IMG/VR virus record: IMGVR_UViG_3300028581_000026
Location: 22,554-86,553 of that record
Direction: 5' to 3' (one strand)
DNA length: 64,000 nt
From: a virus
Shown piece after piece: positions 47,726 through 56,035 of this stretch. The notes beneath the pieces were generated by a model, which made no database searches, was not told where the DNA came from, and was given only the letters and a program-made list of their open reading frames with translations. Position numbers and translations under genes: made by a program. The number at the start of each line of letters is the position of its first letter. The first letter of the stretch is position 1.

Positions 47726-47733
47726 TATTTATA
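47726..47733 (+). promoter_or_regulatory. late-promoter-like TATTTATA
   Basis: Exact TATTTATA, 16 nt before the ATG at 47750 and just after the stop of the 678-aa gene. Confidence 0.5.
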
Positions 47734-47749
47734 GTAATATAACTCAAAA

Positions 47750-48049
47750 ATGAACGCACTTGTTTTTAACAATATCTTTGGTTTAAATCAACCATATACC
47801 GTTTATGTATGTGATGTCTTTGGTAATCAATGTATACTGTTGGCTTATATTGCAACAACCGTACCTGTCGTTAATACAATTATTCTTCCTCCACAATTTA
47901 GTTCAGCACCAGCAATTGGGGTTAAGGTAATTACAAGTGATGGGTGTGAAAGATTTAAAATTTTATATTGTAGTGAGGATATAAAAGAATTTATGGGCTT
48001 GGAGGATTTTTATTTTATGGATGGTGTCGGATATTTCTTTATGTCCTAA
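47750..48049 (+). CDS. small beta-sandwich tail protein (99 aa)
   Basis: Paralog of the 71-aa protein at 45463 with an added C-terminus (CSEDIKEFMGLEDFYFMDGV). Likely a virion component; role unknown. Confidence 0.65.
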   Translation: MNALVFNNIFGLNQPYTVYVCDVFGNQCILLAYIATTVPVVNTIILPPQFSSAPAIGVKVITSDGCERFKILYCSEDIKEFMGLEDFYFMDGVGYFFMS

Positions 48050-48050
48050 C

Positions 48051-48058
48051 TATTTATA
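48051..48058 (+). promoter_or_regulatory. late-promoter-like TATTTATA
   Basis: Exact TATTTATA followed by AAGAAAAAAA, 13 nt before the ATG at 48072. Confidence 0.5.
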
Positions 48059-48071
48059 AAGAAAAAAATAA

Positions 48072-48743
48072 ATGGCATTTCTTACCGATAGAACCTTAAC
48101 AACTGGTGTAACCGTTAATGATTTAATTCACATTGTAATTACTGGTGATACTTCTCAAAATCCAGCAGGTTCTTCATATAAGGCAACAATGGGTCAAGTA
48201 CTTGACTTGATAAATCCAACTACTCTAACTGGAGGTACATATGACCCACTAACAGGTACTATAACATTTTATGATGATATTGGTGGTAGTTTTAATGTCA
48301 CTGGTTTAGTTACTGGTTATACAAATACCGCAGTTACAGGACTTACTTATAATAATGCAAATACATTTACAATTTTAGAAAATGATGGTACAACACATAG
48401 TGCTAGTTTTAATATTGTTACTGGTTTAACTATTAACGCATTATTAGATGGTCTATCAATTAAGAATGGAACAGGAAATGCCGATAATGTTAGTAACTTA
48501 ATAGAAGGTATTAACGCTTCTAATGTTAAAACATCAATTATAAGAGCAGATGGTGCAATATCTGGAAGTAGTTTATATGTTAGTGGTACAACAGGTTATA
48601 ACCAATTAATTGTTAAAACAACATATACCCCATCAGGAACAACAGATACAAATGGTGTACTTGGTGATATATCTTGGGATGCTAGTTATGTGTATGTCAA
48701 AACTGCTGCAGGATGGAAACGTTCAGGTTTAACAACTTGGTAA
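48072..48743 (+). CDS. short tail-fibre-like protein (223 aa)
   Basis: Gly/Thr/Asn-rich beta repeats (TLTGGTYDPLTGTITFYDDI, TAVTGLTYNNANTFTILEND) and a C-terminal GDISWDASYVYVKTAAGWKR, the conserved tip motif seen at the end of many phage fibres (D-x-x-YxYVKTxxGWKR). Probably a trimeric distal fibre. Confidence 0.8.
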   Translation: MAFLTDRTLTTGVTVNDLIHIVITGDTSQNPAGSSYKATMGQVLDLINPTTLTGGTYDPLTGTITFYDDIGGSFNVTGLVTGYTNTAVTGLTYNNANTFTILENDGTTHSASFNIVTGLTINALLDGLSIKNGTGNADNVSNLIEGINASNVKTSIIRADGAISGSSLYVSGTTGYNQLIVKTTYTPSGTTDTNGVLGDISWDASYVYVKTAAGWKRSGLTTW

Positions 48744-48751
48744 TTATATAT

Positions 48752-48759
48752 TATTTATA
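48752..48759 (+). promoter_or_regulatory. late-promoter-like TATTTATA
   Basis: Exact TATTTATA, 29 nt before the glycosyltransferase ATG, upstream of the start-codon hairpin. Confidence 0.45.
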
Positions 48760-48768
48760 AAGTCAAAT

Positions 48769-48798
48769 AATCCTCTATATTTTTTTATATGGAGGATT
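48769..48798 (+). promoter_or_regulatory. start-codon hairpin
   Basis: AATCCTCTATAT, loop TTTTTT, ATATGGAGGATT: 12 bp with one G-T pair. The ATG of the glycosyltransferase and a GGAGG lie in the 3' arm, followed by TAATTTTTG. It could act as terminator and translational block. Confidence 0.7.
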
Positions 48799-49766
48799 TA
48801 ATTTTTGTAACAGCACAACCTGATGTTCCCTACTTTCATTGGCAAGTTAGAATTTATGTTCATAACTTTATAAGTTTGGGAATAAACCCCAACCAAATAC
48901 ACGTAATTTTTGCGATGGTTATGGGAAATAAAGAACCAACCAAAGAGTCGTTAGACTTGAAAGAGTTGGGAATTAATGTTCATCATTACTTAGATGAAAG
49001 ACATAAAAAACATTATATACCAAACATAAAACCTTTTCTAATCTATAAATGGTTGGAACAATATCCCCAATATGGGAAACTATTTTTCTTGCACGATGCG
49101 GATATTATATTCAGAAAATTACCTGATTTTAATTCATTAATTAAGGATAATACAATCTATGTTTCCGATACAATTGGGTATATTGGACACGACTACCTAA
49201 AAAGTTGTAGTGAAAGATATGAAATGAAATACCCAACTTTAGAAAAGGATTCACTATTAACAAAAATGGTTGATGTTGTTGGAATTGACATTGATACCCT
49301 TAAAATCAATCAAAATAACTCAGGTGGAGGTCAATATATAATTAAAAATACCCCATCAAGTGAATGGTATAAAATATATATGGATTGTGTCCCACTTTAT
49401 AATACAATGATGGATTATCATAAAGAGTTTCCAATTGATTTTGGTGCTATCCAATTTTGGACTGCTGAAATGTGGTCATTATTATGGAATTTATGGTATT
49501 TCAAATGCGATGTTAAAATATCAGATGAACTTAGTTTCTCTTGGGCTACTGATGATATAAGAAAATATGACCAACATAATATTCTTCATATGGCTGGGGT
49601 AACTGATGAATTAAAACATAATAAATTCTATAAGGGGGAATATATTAATGTGAACCCATTGGATAAATTAAAAGAGAATCCAAACTTTTTTGATTATGTG
49701 GATAAAAATAGTTCAACCATAAAGTATATTGATATTATGAAATCATTGGTAGAAAATAATGATTAA
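48789..49766 (+). CDS. putative glycosyltransferase (HPAT/SGT-like)
   Basis: The 325-aa protein starts with LIFVTAQPDVPYFHWQVRIY and has a DxD nucleotide-sugar motif in FFLHDADIIF (D103, D105), then YVSDTIGYIG and SGGGQYIIKN. This order resembles the hydroxyproline O-arabinosyltransferase / peptidyl-serine galactosyltransferase group (GT95/96-like). It lies among fibre genes whose Thr/Pro- and poly-Thr linkers could be its targets (inference). Confidence 0.7.
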   Translation: MEDLIFVTAQPDVPYFHWQVRIYVHNFISLGINPNQIHVIFAMVMGNKEPTKESLDLKELGINVHHYLDERHKKHYIPNIKPFLIYKWLEQYPQYGKLFFLHDADIIFRKLPDFNSLIKDNTIYVSDTIGYIGHDYLKSCSERYEMKYPTLEKDSLLTKMVDVVGIDIDTLKINQNNSGGGQYIIKNTPSSEWYKIYMDCVPLYNTMMDYHKEFPIDFGAIQFWTAEMWSLLWNLWYFKCDVKISDELSFSWATDDIRKYDQHNILHMAGVTDELKHNKFYKGEYINVNPLDKLKENPNFFDYVDKNSSTIKYIDIMKSLVENND

Positions 49767-49769
49767 TTG

Positions 49770-49777
49770 TATTTATC
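49770..49777 (+). promoter_or_regulatory. late-promoter-like element (TATTTATC)
   Basis: One mismatch to TATTTATA, 18 nt before the ATG at 49796. Confidence 0.35.
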
Positions 49778-49795
49778 AATAATTAACGATATAAA

Positions 49796-51340
49796 ATGTC
49801 AAAAGGTTTATTAGAACTTTCCCCAACTTGGTGTAATAATAAAATCATAACTTATGATTTTTGTTTGGCCCCTTATGCTTGTCTTAGTGGTACAACATCA
49901 CCAATGCCGACACTATATAATAGTAAGGTTTATTATACAATACCCACAAGTCCAATAACATATCTTTGGTGGAGTCCAAATTTGAATAAATGGGTATTCT
50001 CTGAAGTTTTGGGAACTCCTAGTAATATAACATTAGATTATACTGGAGATTATCCATATACCTCTACTGTAAAATGGGACGGTAATTTTGTTGGTAGTGA
50101 ATTCTTTAAGACTTGTGATTGTACTTGTTTTACAAAACCAAATTATTCTGATAATAATTTTTTACCAATTAATGAATGTGGTGTAATTACAATTTATCCA
50201 ATGGGTATTAGTTGTACCCCAATACCACCATCAAAAGTAGGTGGTACTGGTAGTTTATCTTTATTGATAACTGGGGGAACTCCACCGTATTCTATTCGTC
50301 TTTTAAATTCAACAGGTAATTCAACATATGGTGTTATTGGGTCTTCAAATTTTTACAATATACCCAATTTATTAGTTGGTACTTATTTTGTTGAGGTTAC
50401 TGATAATTTTGGTGATTTTCAACAAGTAATTAATTGTACAATTGTCGCACCACCACCATTACCCACTCCAACACCGCCACCGATACCAACAACACCGCAG
50501 CAATATCAAGAAATTACTTTCTGTTTAAGAATTAAAGCGACAGGTGACCGAAATAGTCCAGGTTTTAGTATTGATTTAAGTTTCATAATATTTTCTTTTA
50601 ATTACACTAACAATATTATAACACCAATTTTTATTTCAAATACAGGTGAAGAATTTGTTATTTGGGATTATACTAGCAATGTTTGGTCGTTATCCGCAAC
50701 GAGTTCTAGTCAACTTACAACTCCAAGTAAATTAGGGCCTCAAACTCCTTCAACTTGGAAGATGATAAATTCTACACCATTACCTCCATTTCCTAATATT
50801 GGGCGACCTGTGAATACTTGGAGTTTATTTAATACATCAAATCCGATTATTCCAGCTATTTCATCAACAAACGGTGTTTGTCTTGCTCCGCCAATATTAG
50901 TCTTTTGGATTAATGAAAGTTGGTGGCAATATTATGGTTCAAACATCCCACCACAATATCGTGGGGTAGCTTGTGGTGGAAATAATAAAACACCTTATTT
51001 TAAATGGTTTATACAAAATCCAGGAGGAGTTATAGTTACAAGTTACGACATATTATGTACACATATTGGTACTGGTGATGTATATTGGGATATAACAAAT
51101 ATTAATCCAAGTCAATTTGAAGTTAGTGACACGATTCCTTGGCAAAGTCCTGCGGTAACTGGGAGTACACAAAATAATTCATTAAGAAATAATAGGGGCT
51201 GGCAGGGTCCTTGTCTTCCACCTTTTTCAAACCCTAATTTTAGTGTAACACTAACAGCAAATTCAGTTAGTGGTTCGTTAACGGCAACAATAAACTTCAT
51301 TTACTGTCAAACTGTAACTACCGGTATATGTAGTATATAA
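49796..51340 (+). CDS. tail-fibre/adhesin-like protein with SprB-type domain (514 aa)
   Basis: Residues about 140-215 match a SprB-type repeat: GTGSLSLLITGGTPPYSIRL, then LLVGTYFVEVTDNFGDFQQV. A Pro/Thr linker (PPPLPTPTPPPIPTTPQQY) leads to a beta-rich C-terminal domain (about 240-514) with many aromatic residues. The N-terminal part (SPTWCNNKIITYDFCLAPYA) is Cys-containing. Probable receptor-binding or fibre protein. Confidence 0.7.
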   Translation: MSKGLLELSPTWCNNKIITYDFCLAPYACLSGTTSPMPTLYNSKVYYTIPTSPITYLWWSPNLNKWVFSEVLGTPSNITLDYTGDYPYTSTVKWDGNFVGSEFFKTCDCTCFTKPNYSDNNFLPINECGVITIYPMGISCTPIPPSKVGGTGSLSLLITGGTPPYSIRLLNSTGNSTYGVIGSSNFYNIPNLLVGTYFVEVTDNFGDFQQVINCTIVAPPPLPTPTPPPIPTTPQQYQEITFCLRIKATGDRNSPGFSIDLSFIIFSFNYTNNIITPIFISNTGEEFVIWDYTSNVWSLSATSSSQLTTPSKLGPQTPSTWKMINSTPLPPFPNIGRPVNTWSLFNTSNPIIPAISSTNGVCLAPPILVFWINESWWQYYGSNIPPQYRGVACGGNNKTPYFKWFIQNPGGVIVTSYDILCTHIGTGDVYWDITNINPSQFEVSDTIPWQSPAVTGSTQNNSLRNNRGWQGPCLPPFSNPNFSVTLTANSVSGSLTATINFIYCQTVTTGICSI

Positions 51341-51348
51341 ATCAACTT

Positions 51349-52074
51349 ATGGCGATTTTTTCTGAAGTAACAATAAATCAAACAATATGTGGATGTGATG
51401 GAGGTCTAACAATATTCGCATCAGACGGTTATCCCCCATACTCGTTTTCAATTAATAATGGATTAAGTTATAACCCCTTCCCAATTTTCAATAATCTATG
51501 TGAAGGTAATTATGTTGTAATCGCAAATGACATATCTGGAAATTCTTCAACAAATTTTGTTACACTTAATCCCCCATCAAATCCAATTGCATATACAATA
51601 TATCTGAATACAACATCACAGATTATTAGTACATCACCAACACAAGTAATTACAGAATATAAGACATATGTGAATGTATTCCCAACACTACAAAGTGGGG
51701 TTACAATTTCATTTAAAATAAATCATTCAAATTTATACCAATCATCACCAAACGAATTTTCATCGTCAGGTACATCAAATTCTTCATTGGTTATTGATAC
51801 GATAACAATACCAAACACAAGTTCAGGAACAACAACTGGTTCAACCTTTAATCCAATTCCTGGATGTCAAGGAGAACCATTATATCTGACAACTTTTAAT
51901 GAAGAATGGTCATCGTTGAGTTATACATTGGGAACTGAATTTGAATTAGCAACAATAGACATTGTAAATAAAAACGAATTCATTAATTGTTATATCGGAA
52001 CTAGTCAACATAATTTCACAATCTCAAATGTGTCAATTAGTGGTTGTGGTTGTTGTTCAGCAATAACAGCATAA
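51349..52074 (+). CDS. SprB-domain-containing tail protein (241 aa)
   Basis: Residues about 1-80 form a SprB-like repeat (CGCDGGLTIFASDGYPPYSF, LCEGNYVVIANDISGN). A second beta domain (about 90-240) follows and ends in SGCGCCSAITA. It is co-directional with the large fibre gene that follows and may be an accessory fibre subunit. Confidence 0.65.
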   Translation: MAIFSEVTINQTICGCDGGLTIFASDGYPPYSFSINNGLSYNPFPIFNNLCEGNYVVIANDISGNSSTNFVTLNPPSNPIAYTIYLNTTSQIISTSPTQVITEYKTYVNVFPTLQSGVTISFKINHSNLYQSSPNEFSSSGTSNSSLVIDTITIPNTSSGTTTGSTFNPIPGCQGEPLYLTTFNEEWSSLSYTLGTEFELATIDIVNKNEFINCYIGTSQHNFTISNVSISGCGCCSAITA

Positions 52075-52088
52075 AAGATGAATTAATA

Positions 52089-52096
52089 TATTTATT
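52089..52096 (+). promoter_or_regulatory. late-promoter-like element (TATTTATT)
   Basis: TATTTATT only 4 nt before the ATG at 52101. The short distance could mean a leaderless start or a fortuitous match. Confidence 0.25.
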
Positions 52097-52100
52097 AGGT

Positions 52101-55100
52101 ATGGGATACATTTTAAAAAATACATCAGGTTTAATTAACACCAGGCTAACTGACGCTGGTAGGCAAAAATTGTCACAAGGTAGATTCAATATATCATATT
52201 TTCAAATTGGAGATAGTGAGGTTAGTTATAGTGTTATACCTAATTTCAATTATACCAAATATAATGTCTTTGAACCTAGTTTTAATGCTCAGAATACAGC
52301 TGGTGCTCCTCAGTCAAATAAAGAAAATATAAAATACCCAATATTCGTTGATGAAATTGGGGGAAATACTTATGGAATTCCTTTTATGGATTCCATTGTT
52401 GAATCTGTGTATAATACAGCTCAACCTAGAGGGTTTTTCTTGGGGACATCAATTCCAAATACAGAAGAATATAATTGGAGTGCTTTAACAATGAATTGTT
52501 ATGCTATTAGTGCTAATTATATCGTTCAAATGAATACCCTAAATGGTACAAATACTATTGATGTTATTTATAGTGGAAATAATTCAAATGTTATTAGAAA
52601 TTATAAAGTTGGTGATATCATCACTATAATTTATGATGGTTATGGTAAAAGTAATTCATCTTGTTATACCGCAACTACCACCACAACAACAATAGCCCCA
52701 ACTACAACTACCACAACAACTGACCCTTGTAGTCCTCCAGTACCTCCAGCTACAACCACAACAACAACTTGTGCTCCAATAGTATGTGGACCTTGTGAAC
52801 CAATTGAAGGAGAAACTTGTGTTGTGGGATTTCAGAGTTGTTATCCAATTCTTACTTATAAAATTGTTGGGGTTTGTTTAAATACTTTAACATTAGATAG
52901 AACAACCCCGGATTATTCTTATTTATCTAACCAATGTTATGGTAGAACTATTATTTATCCATCAGGAATGACGGAAATATATGATAGTGTAACACCCTCG
53001 CTTCATTGGAATAATGATGTTATTAATTTTGAATCCGTTTGTTATAATGACCAATTTAATGTGAAGGTTTGGAATATGAACATTCCTTGGTCTGAAAGTC
53101 CAGCAGGTCTTGACTCATCAACATCCAATGACTATACCAAGTTTGGTTCAGTTAATTATTTGGGTTCAAAAGAATATTTGGGGTACGCCAATAGTAGTGG
53201 TCAAACAGATACAAGTTTTACATTCTATATAAATTCTTTTGATGAAATTGTTCAAGTTTTACCACAAGACCAAAAAGCAATTGCCATCATTCATTATACA
53301 AATCAAACCATTGATTTATTCTATGGTGAGAAGTTTGCTACACAGCCATTTGATGATAGTGTGGAAGACACAACTGGTCAAGGTAGAAACTTTAAATTAC
53401 ATCTTCCTTGGTTGATGTGGCATAAAAATCCAAATTGTTGTTTAGGTCAGACATTTTGGATTGACCCTCCAGGTTTTGAAGATTTGGATTTATTCCAAGT
53501 TAATTATATTAAGTCAACCAAGAATCTTGAGATGAATGACCCAGGTATTAGATATTTCCATTTGTGGGATAATAATCCTAATGTTAATGCTCTAACTCCA
53601 AACATTCCAAATCGTGTTGGTAAGGTATTTCCTGACTTAAAAATTATTGTTATTGATGATGAAGAATTGATTGCCGCGATGTCATATAAGTCAAATAGAA
53701 ATTGGACATTACCAGCCCCAAAAGTTGCCTTAATTACACCAAATATTTGTGGTTTGGATAATAATTCGGTTGAGGGTATTTTGACAGGTAATACTGAATA
53801 TCTTTATGTGACATATAGATTATCTAATTCATATGGTTTTACGAATTCATTACATTGTAATTATTATCAAGCAATTCAAGGACCTAATGTGAGTTGCAAT
53901 CCACTTCCATCACAAAATGTAAGTGTAAGGTTTGGTGGTGAGTTTGGTTGTCTTTCAACTCAATTTAATCCAATCACAACCACAACAACTACGTTTAACC
54001 CTTGCCCTTGTTGGTTTAGTGGATTTACTATGTTTTATCAGATTAATAATGTATTTTTAACTCTTGTCGTTATACCAACACCAAAAACATTAAATAATTA
54101 TCCAATATTTAATGTTTTTGGTAATGAATTTTACGCTAACATTAGTTGGGATTCAACTAATTGGGTTTTTGACACGGCAGCAAATGAGTCTTATAATATA
54201 TTATTTGACACTAATGAACCAATTGGTAATTATGAAATTATAGGGGCTGGAATTTCAGGGGTTTCTCAATGTGGATTATACAATAGAATAGTTACCACTC
54301 AATGTATTTCTGGTGGATCAATTTGCGATAACATTTTCTATGATTTTGCATTATCAGGGGGTACTGGAATATATACCGATCAAGACTTAGGTAAGTACAT
54401 CACATTTAGTGGTAATACTTGGGTTTTAATTGAAAATAACATTGTTGAAGCCACATTAACTGGATTAACTAGTGGTGATACACCATATGGTACTTGGACA
54501 ACAACTACTCCATCGTTAACTGGTTTCACAACAACAAATTATGATGACTTTTTTACATTTGGTTGCGAATGTATTACATTGACAACTAATCTTGTAACAG
54601 CTGGGAGTTCTATGATTATTTATACCGATTGTTATGGTGTTTTAAATACATTAGATGCTGATTTTGGGTTTGGTATTGATTTATGTGTTTATAATATAAA
54701 TGGTGAAACAAGTGAAGTTTCTTGGTTTTATGTATCTGGCGATACACTAGAACAGACCGAATGTGTTAGTGCTTGTACTACAACCACAACAACTGTTAAT
54801 TGTTCCCAATTTATAGTTACAACCACAACAACATTCCCAGTAATATCTACAACCACAACAATATGTCCATCTTATTGTTCAATGCCTCTTGGATTTTATG
54901 CCGATACATTCCAAATCATTTGTCAGAAAGTTGATGGTAATGGAAGACCTGAACCTAGTGAGTGGAAAATAATTGATTATACCGACCAATTAAGTGGTTC
55001 AACAATTAATGGTTACTTAACCGAAGAAGGTCTAACGGGAAATACATTTGTTATTACACAAGACTTATATGATGAAGCGGATACATATGTATTAACCGAC

Positions 55101-55397
55101 TATATTGATTTACCATCAGGAACAACAACAAATCTTAATTTTGGTGATGAATACTATTTCTATGGAAATTTAGATACAGACATTCAAGCCACAATTTATG
55201 AAATGAGATATAAAATAAACTTGGGTCAATCAGAGTTTTTGGTATCATCAAATCCAACTTGGGAAAACACCAAAAAAGTTCATCTGTCTGAAATTGGTCT
55301 TTACGATTCTGACAAAACTCTTATGATTGTATCGAAACTACAATCACCATACCCAAGGAATGGTATTCAACAATTTGTAGTTAAATTTGATTTTTAA
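52101..55397 (+). CDS. large tail/baseplate fibre protein with poly-Thr linkers (1098 aa)
   Basis: Start at 52101 gives MGYILKNTSGLINTRLTDAG followed by QKLSQGRFNISYFQIGDSEV, a conserved N-terminal attachment module of large-phage tail proteins (INTRLTDxGRxxLxxG...GDSE). Then a long beta-rich body with four poly-Thr clusters (TATTTTTIAPTTTTTTTDP, TTTTTCAP, ITTTTTTFNP, TTTTVNC...TTTTFPV). Probably a fibre proximal to the baseplate, with linkers separating adhesive domains. The stop is 3 nt before the RuvC-like gene. Confidence 0.8.
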   Translation: MGYILKNTSGLINTRLTDAGRQKLSQGRFNISYFQIGDSEVSYSVIPNFNYTKYNVFEPSFNAQNTAGAPQSNKENIKYPIFVDEIGGNTYGIPFMDSIVESVYNTAQPRGFFLGTSIPNTEEYNWSALTMNCYAISANYIVQMNTLNGTNTIDVIYSGNNSNVIRNYKVGDIITIIYDGYGKSNSSCYTATTTTTTIAPTTTTTTTDPCSPPVPPATTTTTTCAPIVCGPCEPIEGETCVVGFQSCYPILTYKIVGVCLNTLTLDRTTPDYSYLSNQCYGRTIIYPSGMTEIYDSVTPSLHWNNDVINFESVCYNDQFNVKVWNMNIPWSESPAGLDSSTSNDYTKFGSVNYLGSKEYLGYANSSGQTDTSFTFYINSFDEIVQVLPQDQKAIAIIHYTNQTIDLFYGEKFATQPFDDSVEDTTGQGRNFKLHLPWLMWHKNPNCCLGQTFWIDPPGFEDLDLFQVNYIKSTKNLEMNDPGIRYFHLWDNNPNVNALTPNIPNRVGKVFPDLKIIVIDDEELIAAMSYKSNRNWTLPAPKVALITPNICGLDNNSVEGILTGNTEYLYVTYRLSNSYGFTNSLHCNYYQAIQGPNVSCNPLPSQNVSVRFGGEFGCLSTQFNPITTTTTTFNPCPCWFSGFTMFYQINNVFLTLVVIPTPKTLNNYPIFNVFGNEFYANISWDSTNWVFDTAANESYNILFDTNEPIGNYEIIGAGISGVSQCGLYNRIVTTQCISGGSICDNIFYDFALSGGTGIYTDQDLGKYITFSGNTWVLIENNIVEATLTGLTSGDTPYGTWTTTTPSLTGFTTTNYDDFFTFGCECITLTTNLVTAGSSMIIYTDCYGVLNTLDADFGFGIDLCVYNINGETSEVSWFYVSGDTLEQTECVSACTTTTTTVNCSQFIVTTTTTFPVISTTTTICPSYCSMPLGFYADTFQIICQKVDGNGRPEPSEWKIIDYTDQLSGSTINGYLTEEGLTGNTFVITQDLYDEADTYVLTDYIDLPSGTTTNLNFGDEYYFYGNLDTDIQATIYEMRYKINLGQSEFLVSSNPTWENTKKVHLSEIGLYDSDKTLMIVSKLQSPYPRNGIQQFVVKFDF

Positions 55398-55399
55398 TT

Positions 55400-55999
55400 A
55401 TGTCTAAAACAATTGAAACAACCCCCAAAATACTAGGTTTAGATGTGTCCACCAAGACTATTGGTTGGGCACTTTTTGATATCGCATCAAAAGAACTTTT
55501 GGAATTAACTCATATTTCTCCTGTTGTCAAACCAAAGGAAGATAACAAAATTAAGGAATTATTTCTTAAAACTGAAATCTTTAAAACAAAATTGGAACAA
55601 TATAAAGGACTTGGTATTACAAAGGTAGTAATTGAAGAACCTCTACTTAATAGTAATAATGTTTATACGATACAAACTCTGTTACGTTTTAACACCATTA
55701 TTTCAAAGGAAATTTATGATGCCCTAGGTTTAGTACCAGAATATATCTCAACCTATAATTCAAGGAAGAATGCTTTTCCTTGGTTGGTTAAAGAAAATGA
55801 TAAAAAGAAACTTGTTTTATTTGGTGGTTTCCCAAAAGATTGTGATAAGAAACAAATCATTTGGGAACAAGTTGCAAAGAAAGAACCCCAAATTAATTGG
55901 GTCTATACCAAAAACAATACACTCAAAAAAGAGAATTTCGATATGAGTGACGCTTATTGTTGTGTTCTAGGTTATATGAAACAAGAAAATATATGGTAA
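55400..55999 (+). CDS. RuvC-like Holliday-junction resolvase
   Basis: RNase-H fold: ILGLDVSTKTIGWALFD with the catalytic Asp at 15, KVVIEEPLLNSN (E79/E80), and C-terminal FDMSDAYCCVLGYM (D-x-x-D-A). 199 aa. It probably resolves recombination intermediates before packaging, replacing T4 gp49. It is an enzyme gene inside the tail cluster, closed by a strong terminator. Confidence 0.88.
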   Translation: MSKTIETTPKILGLDVSTKTIGWALFDIASKELLELTHISPVVKPKEDNKIKELFLKTEIFKTKLEQYKGLGITKVVIEEPLLNSNNVYTIQTLLRFNTIISKEIYDALGLVPEYISTYNSRKNAFPWLVKENDKKKLVLFGGFPKDCDKKQIIWEQVAKKEPQINWVYTKNNTLKKENFDMSDAYCCVLGYMKQENIW

Positions 56000-56000
56000 A

Positions 56001-56035
56001 ATAAAACCCCACTTTTTAGGTGGGGTTTTATTTTA
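56001..56035. terminator. bidirectional terminator
   Basis: AAAACCCCAC / GTGGGGTTTT stem with A- and T-runs, between the convergent genes ending at 55999 and 56033. Confidence 0.9.

Noticed and set aside
52668-52770. ACA/ACC runs as an iteron-type origin
   Set aside because: They are in frame and encode poly-Thr linkers of a fibre protein.
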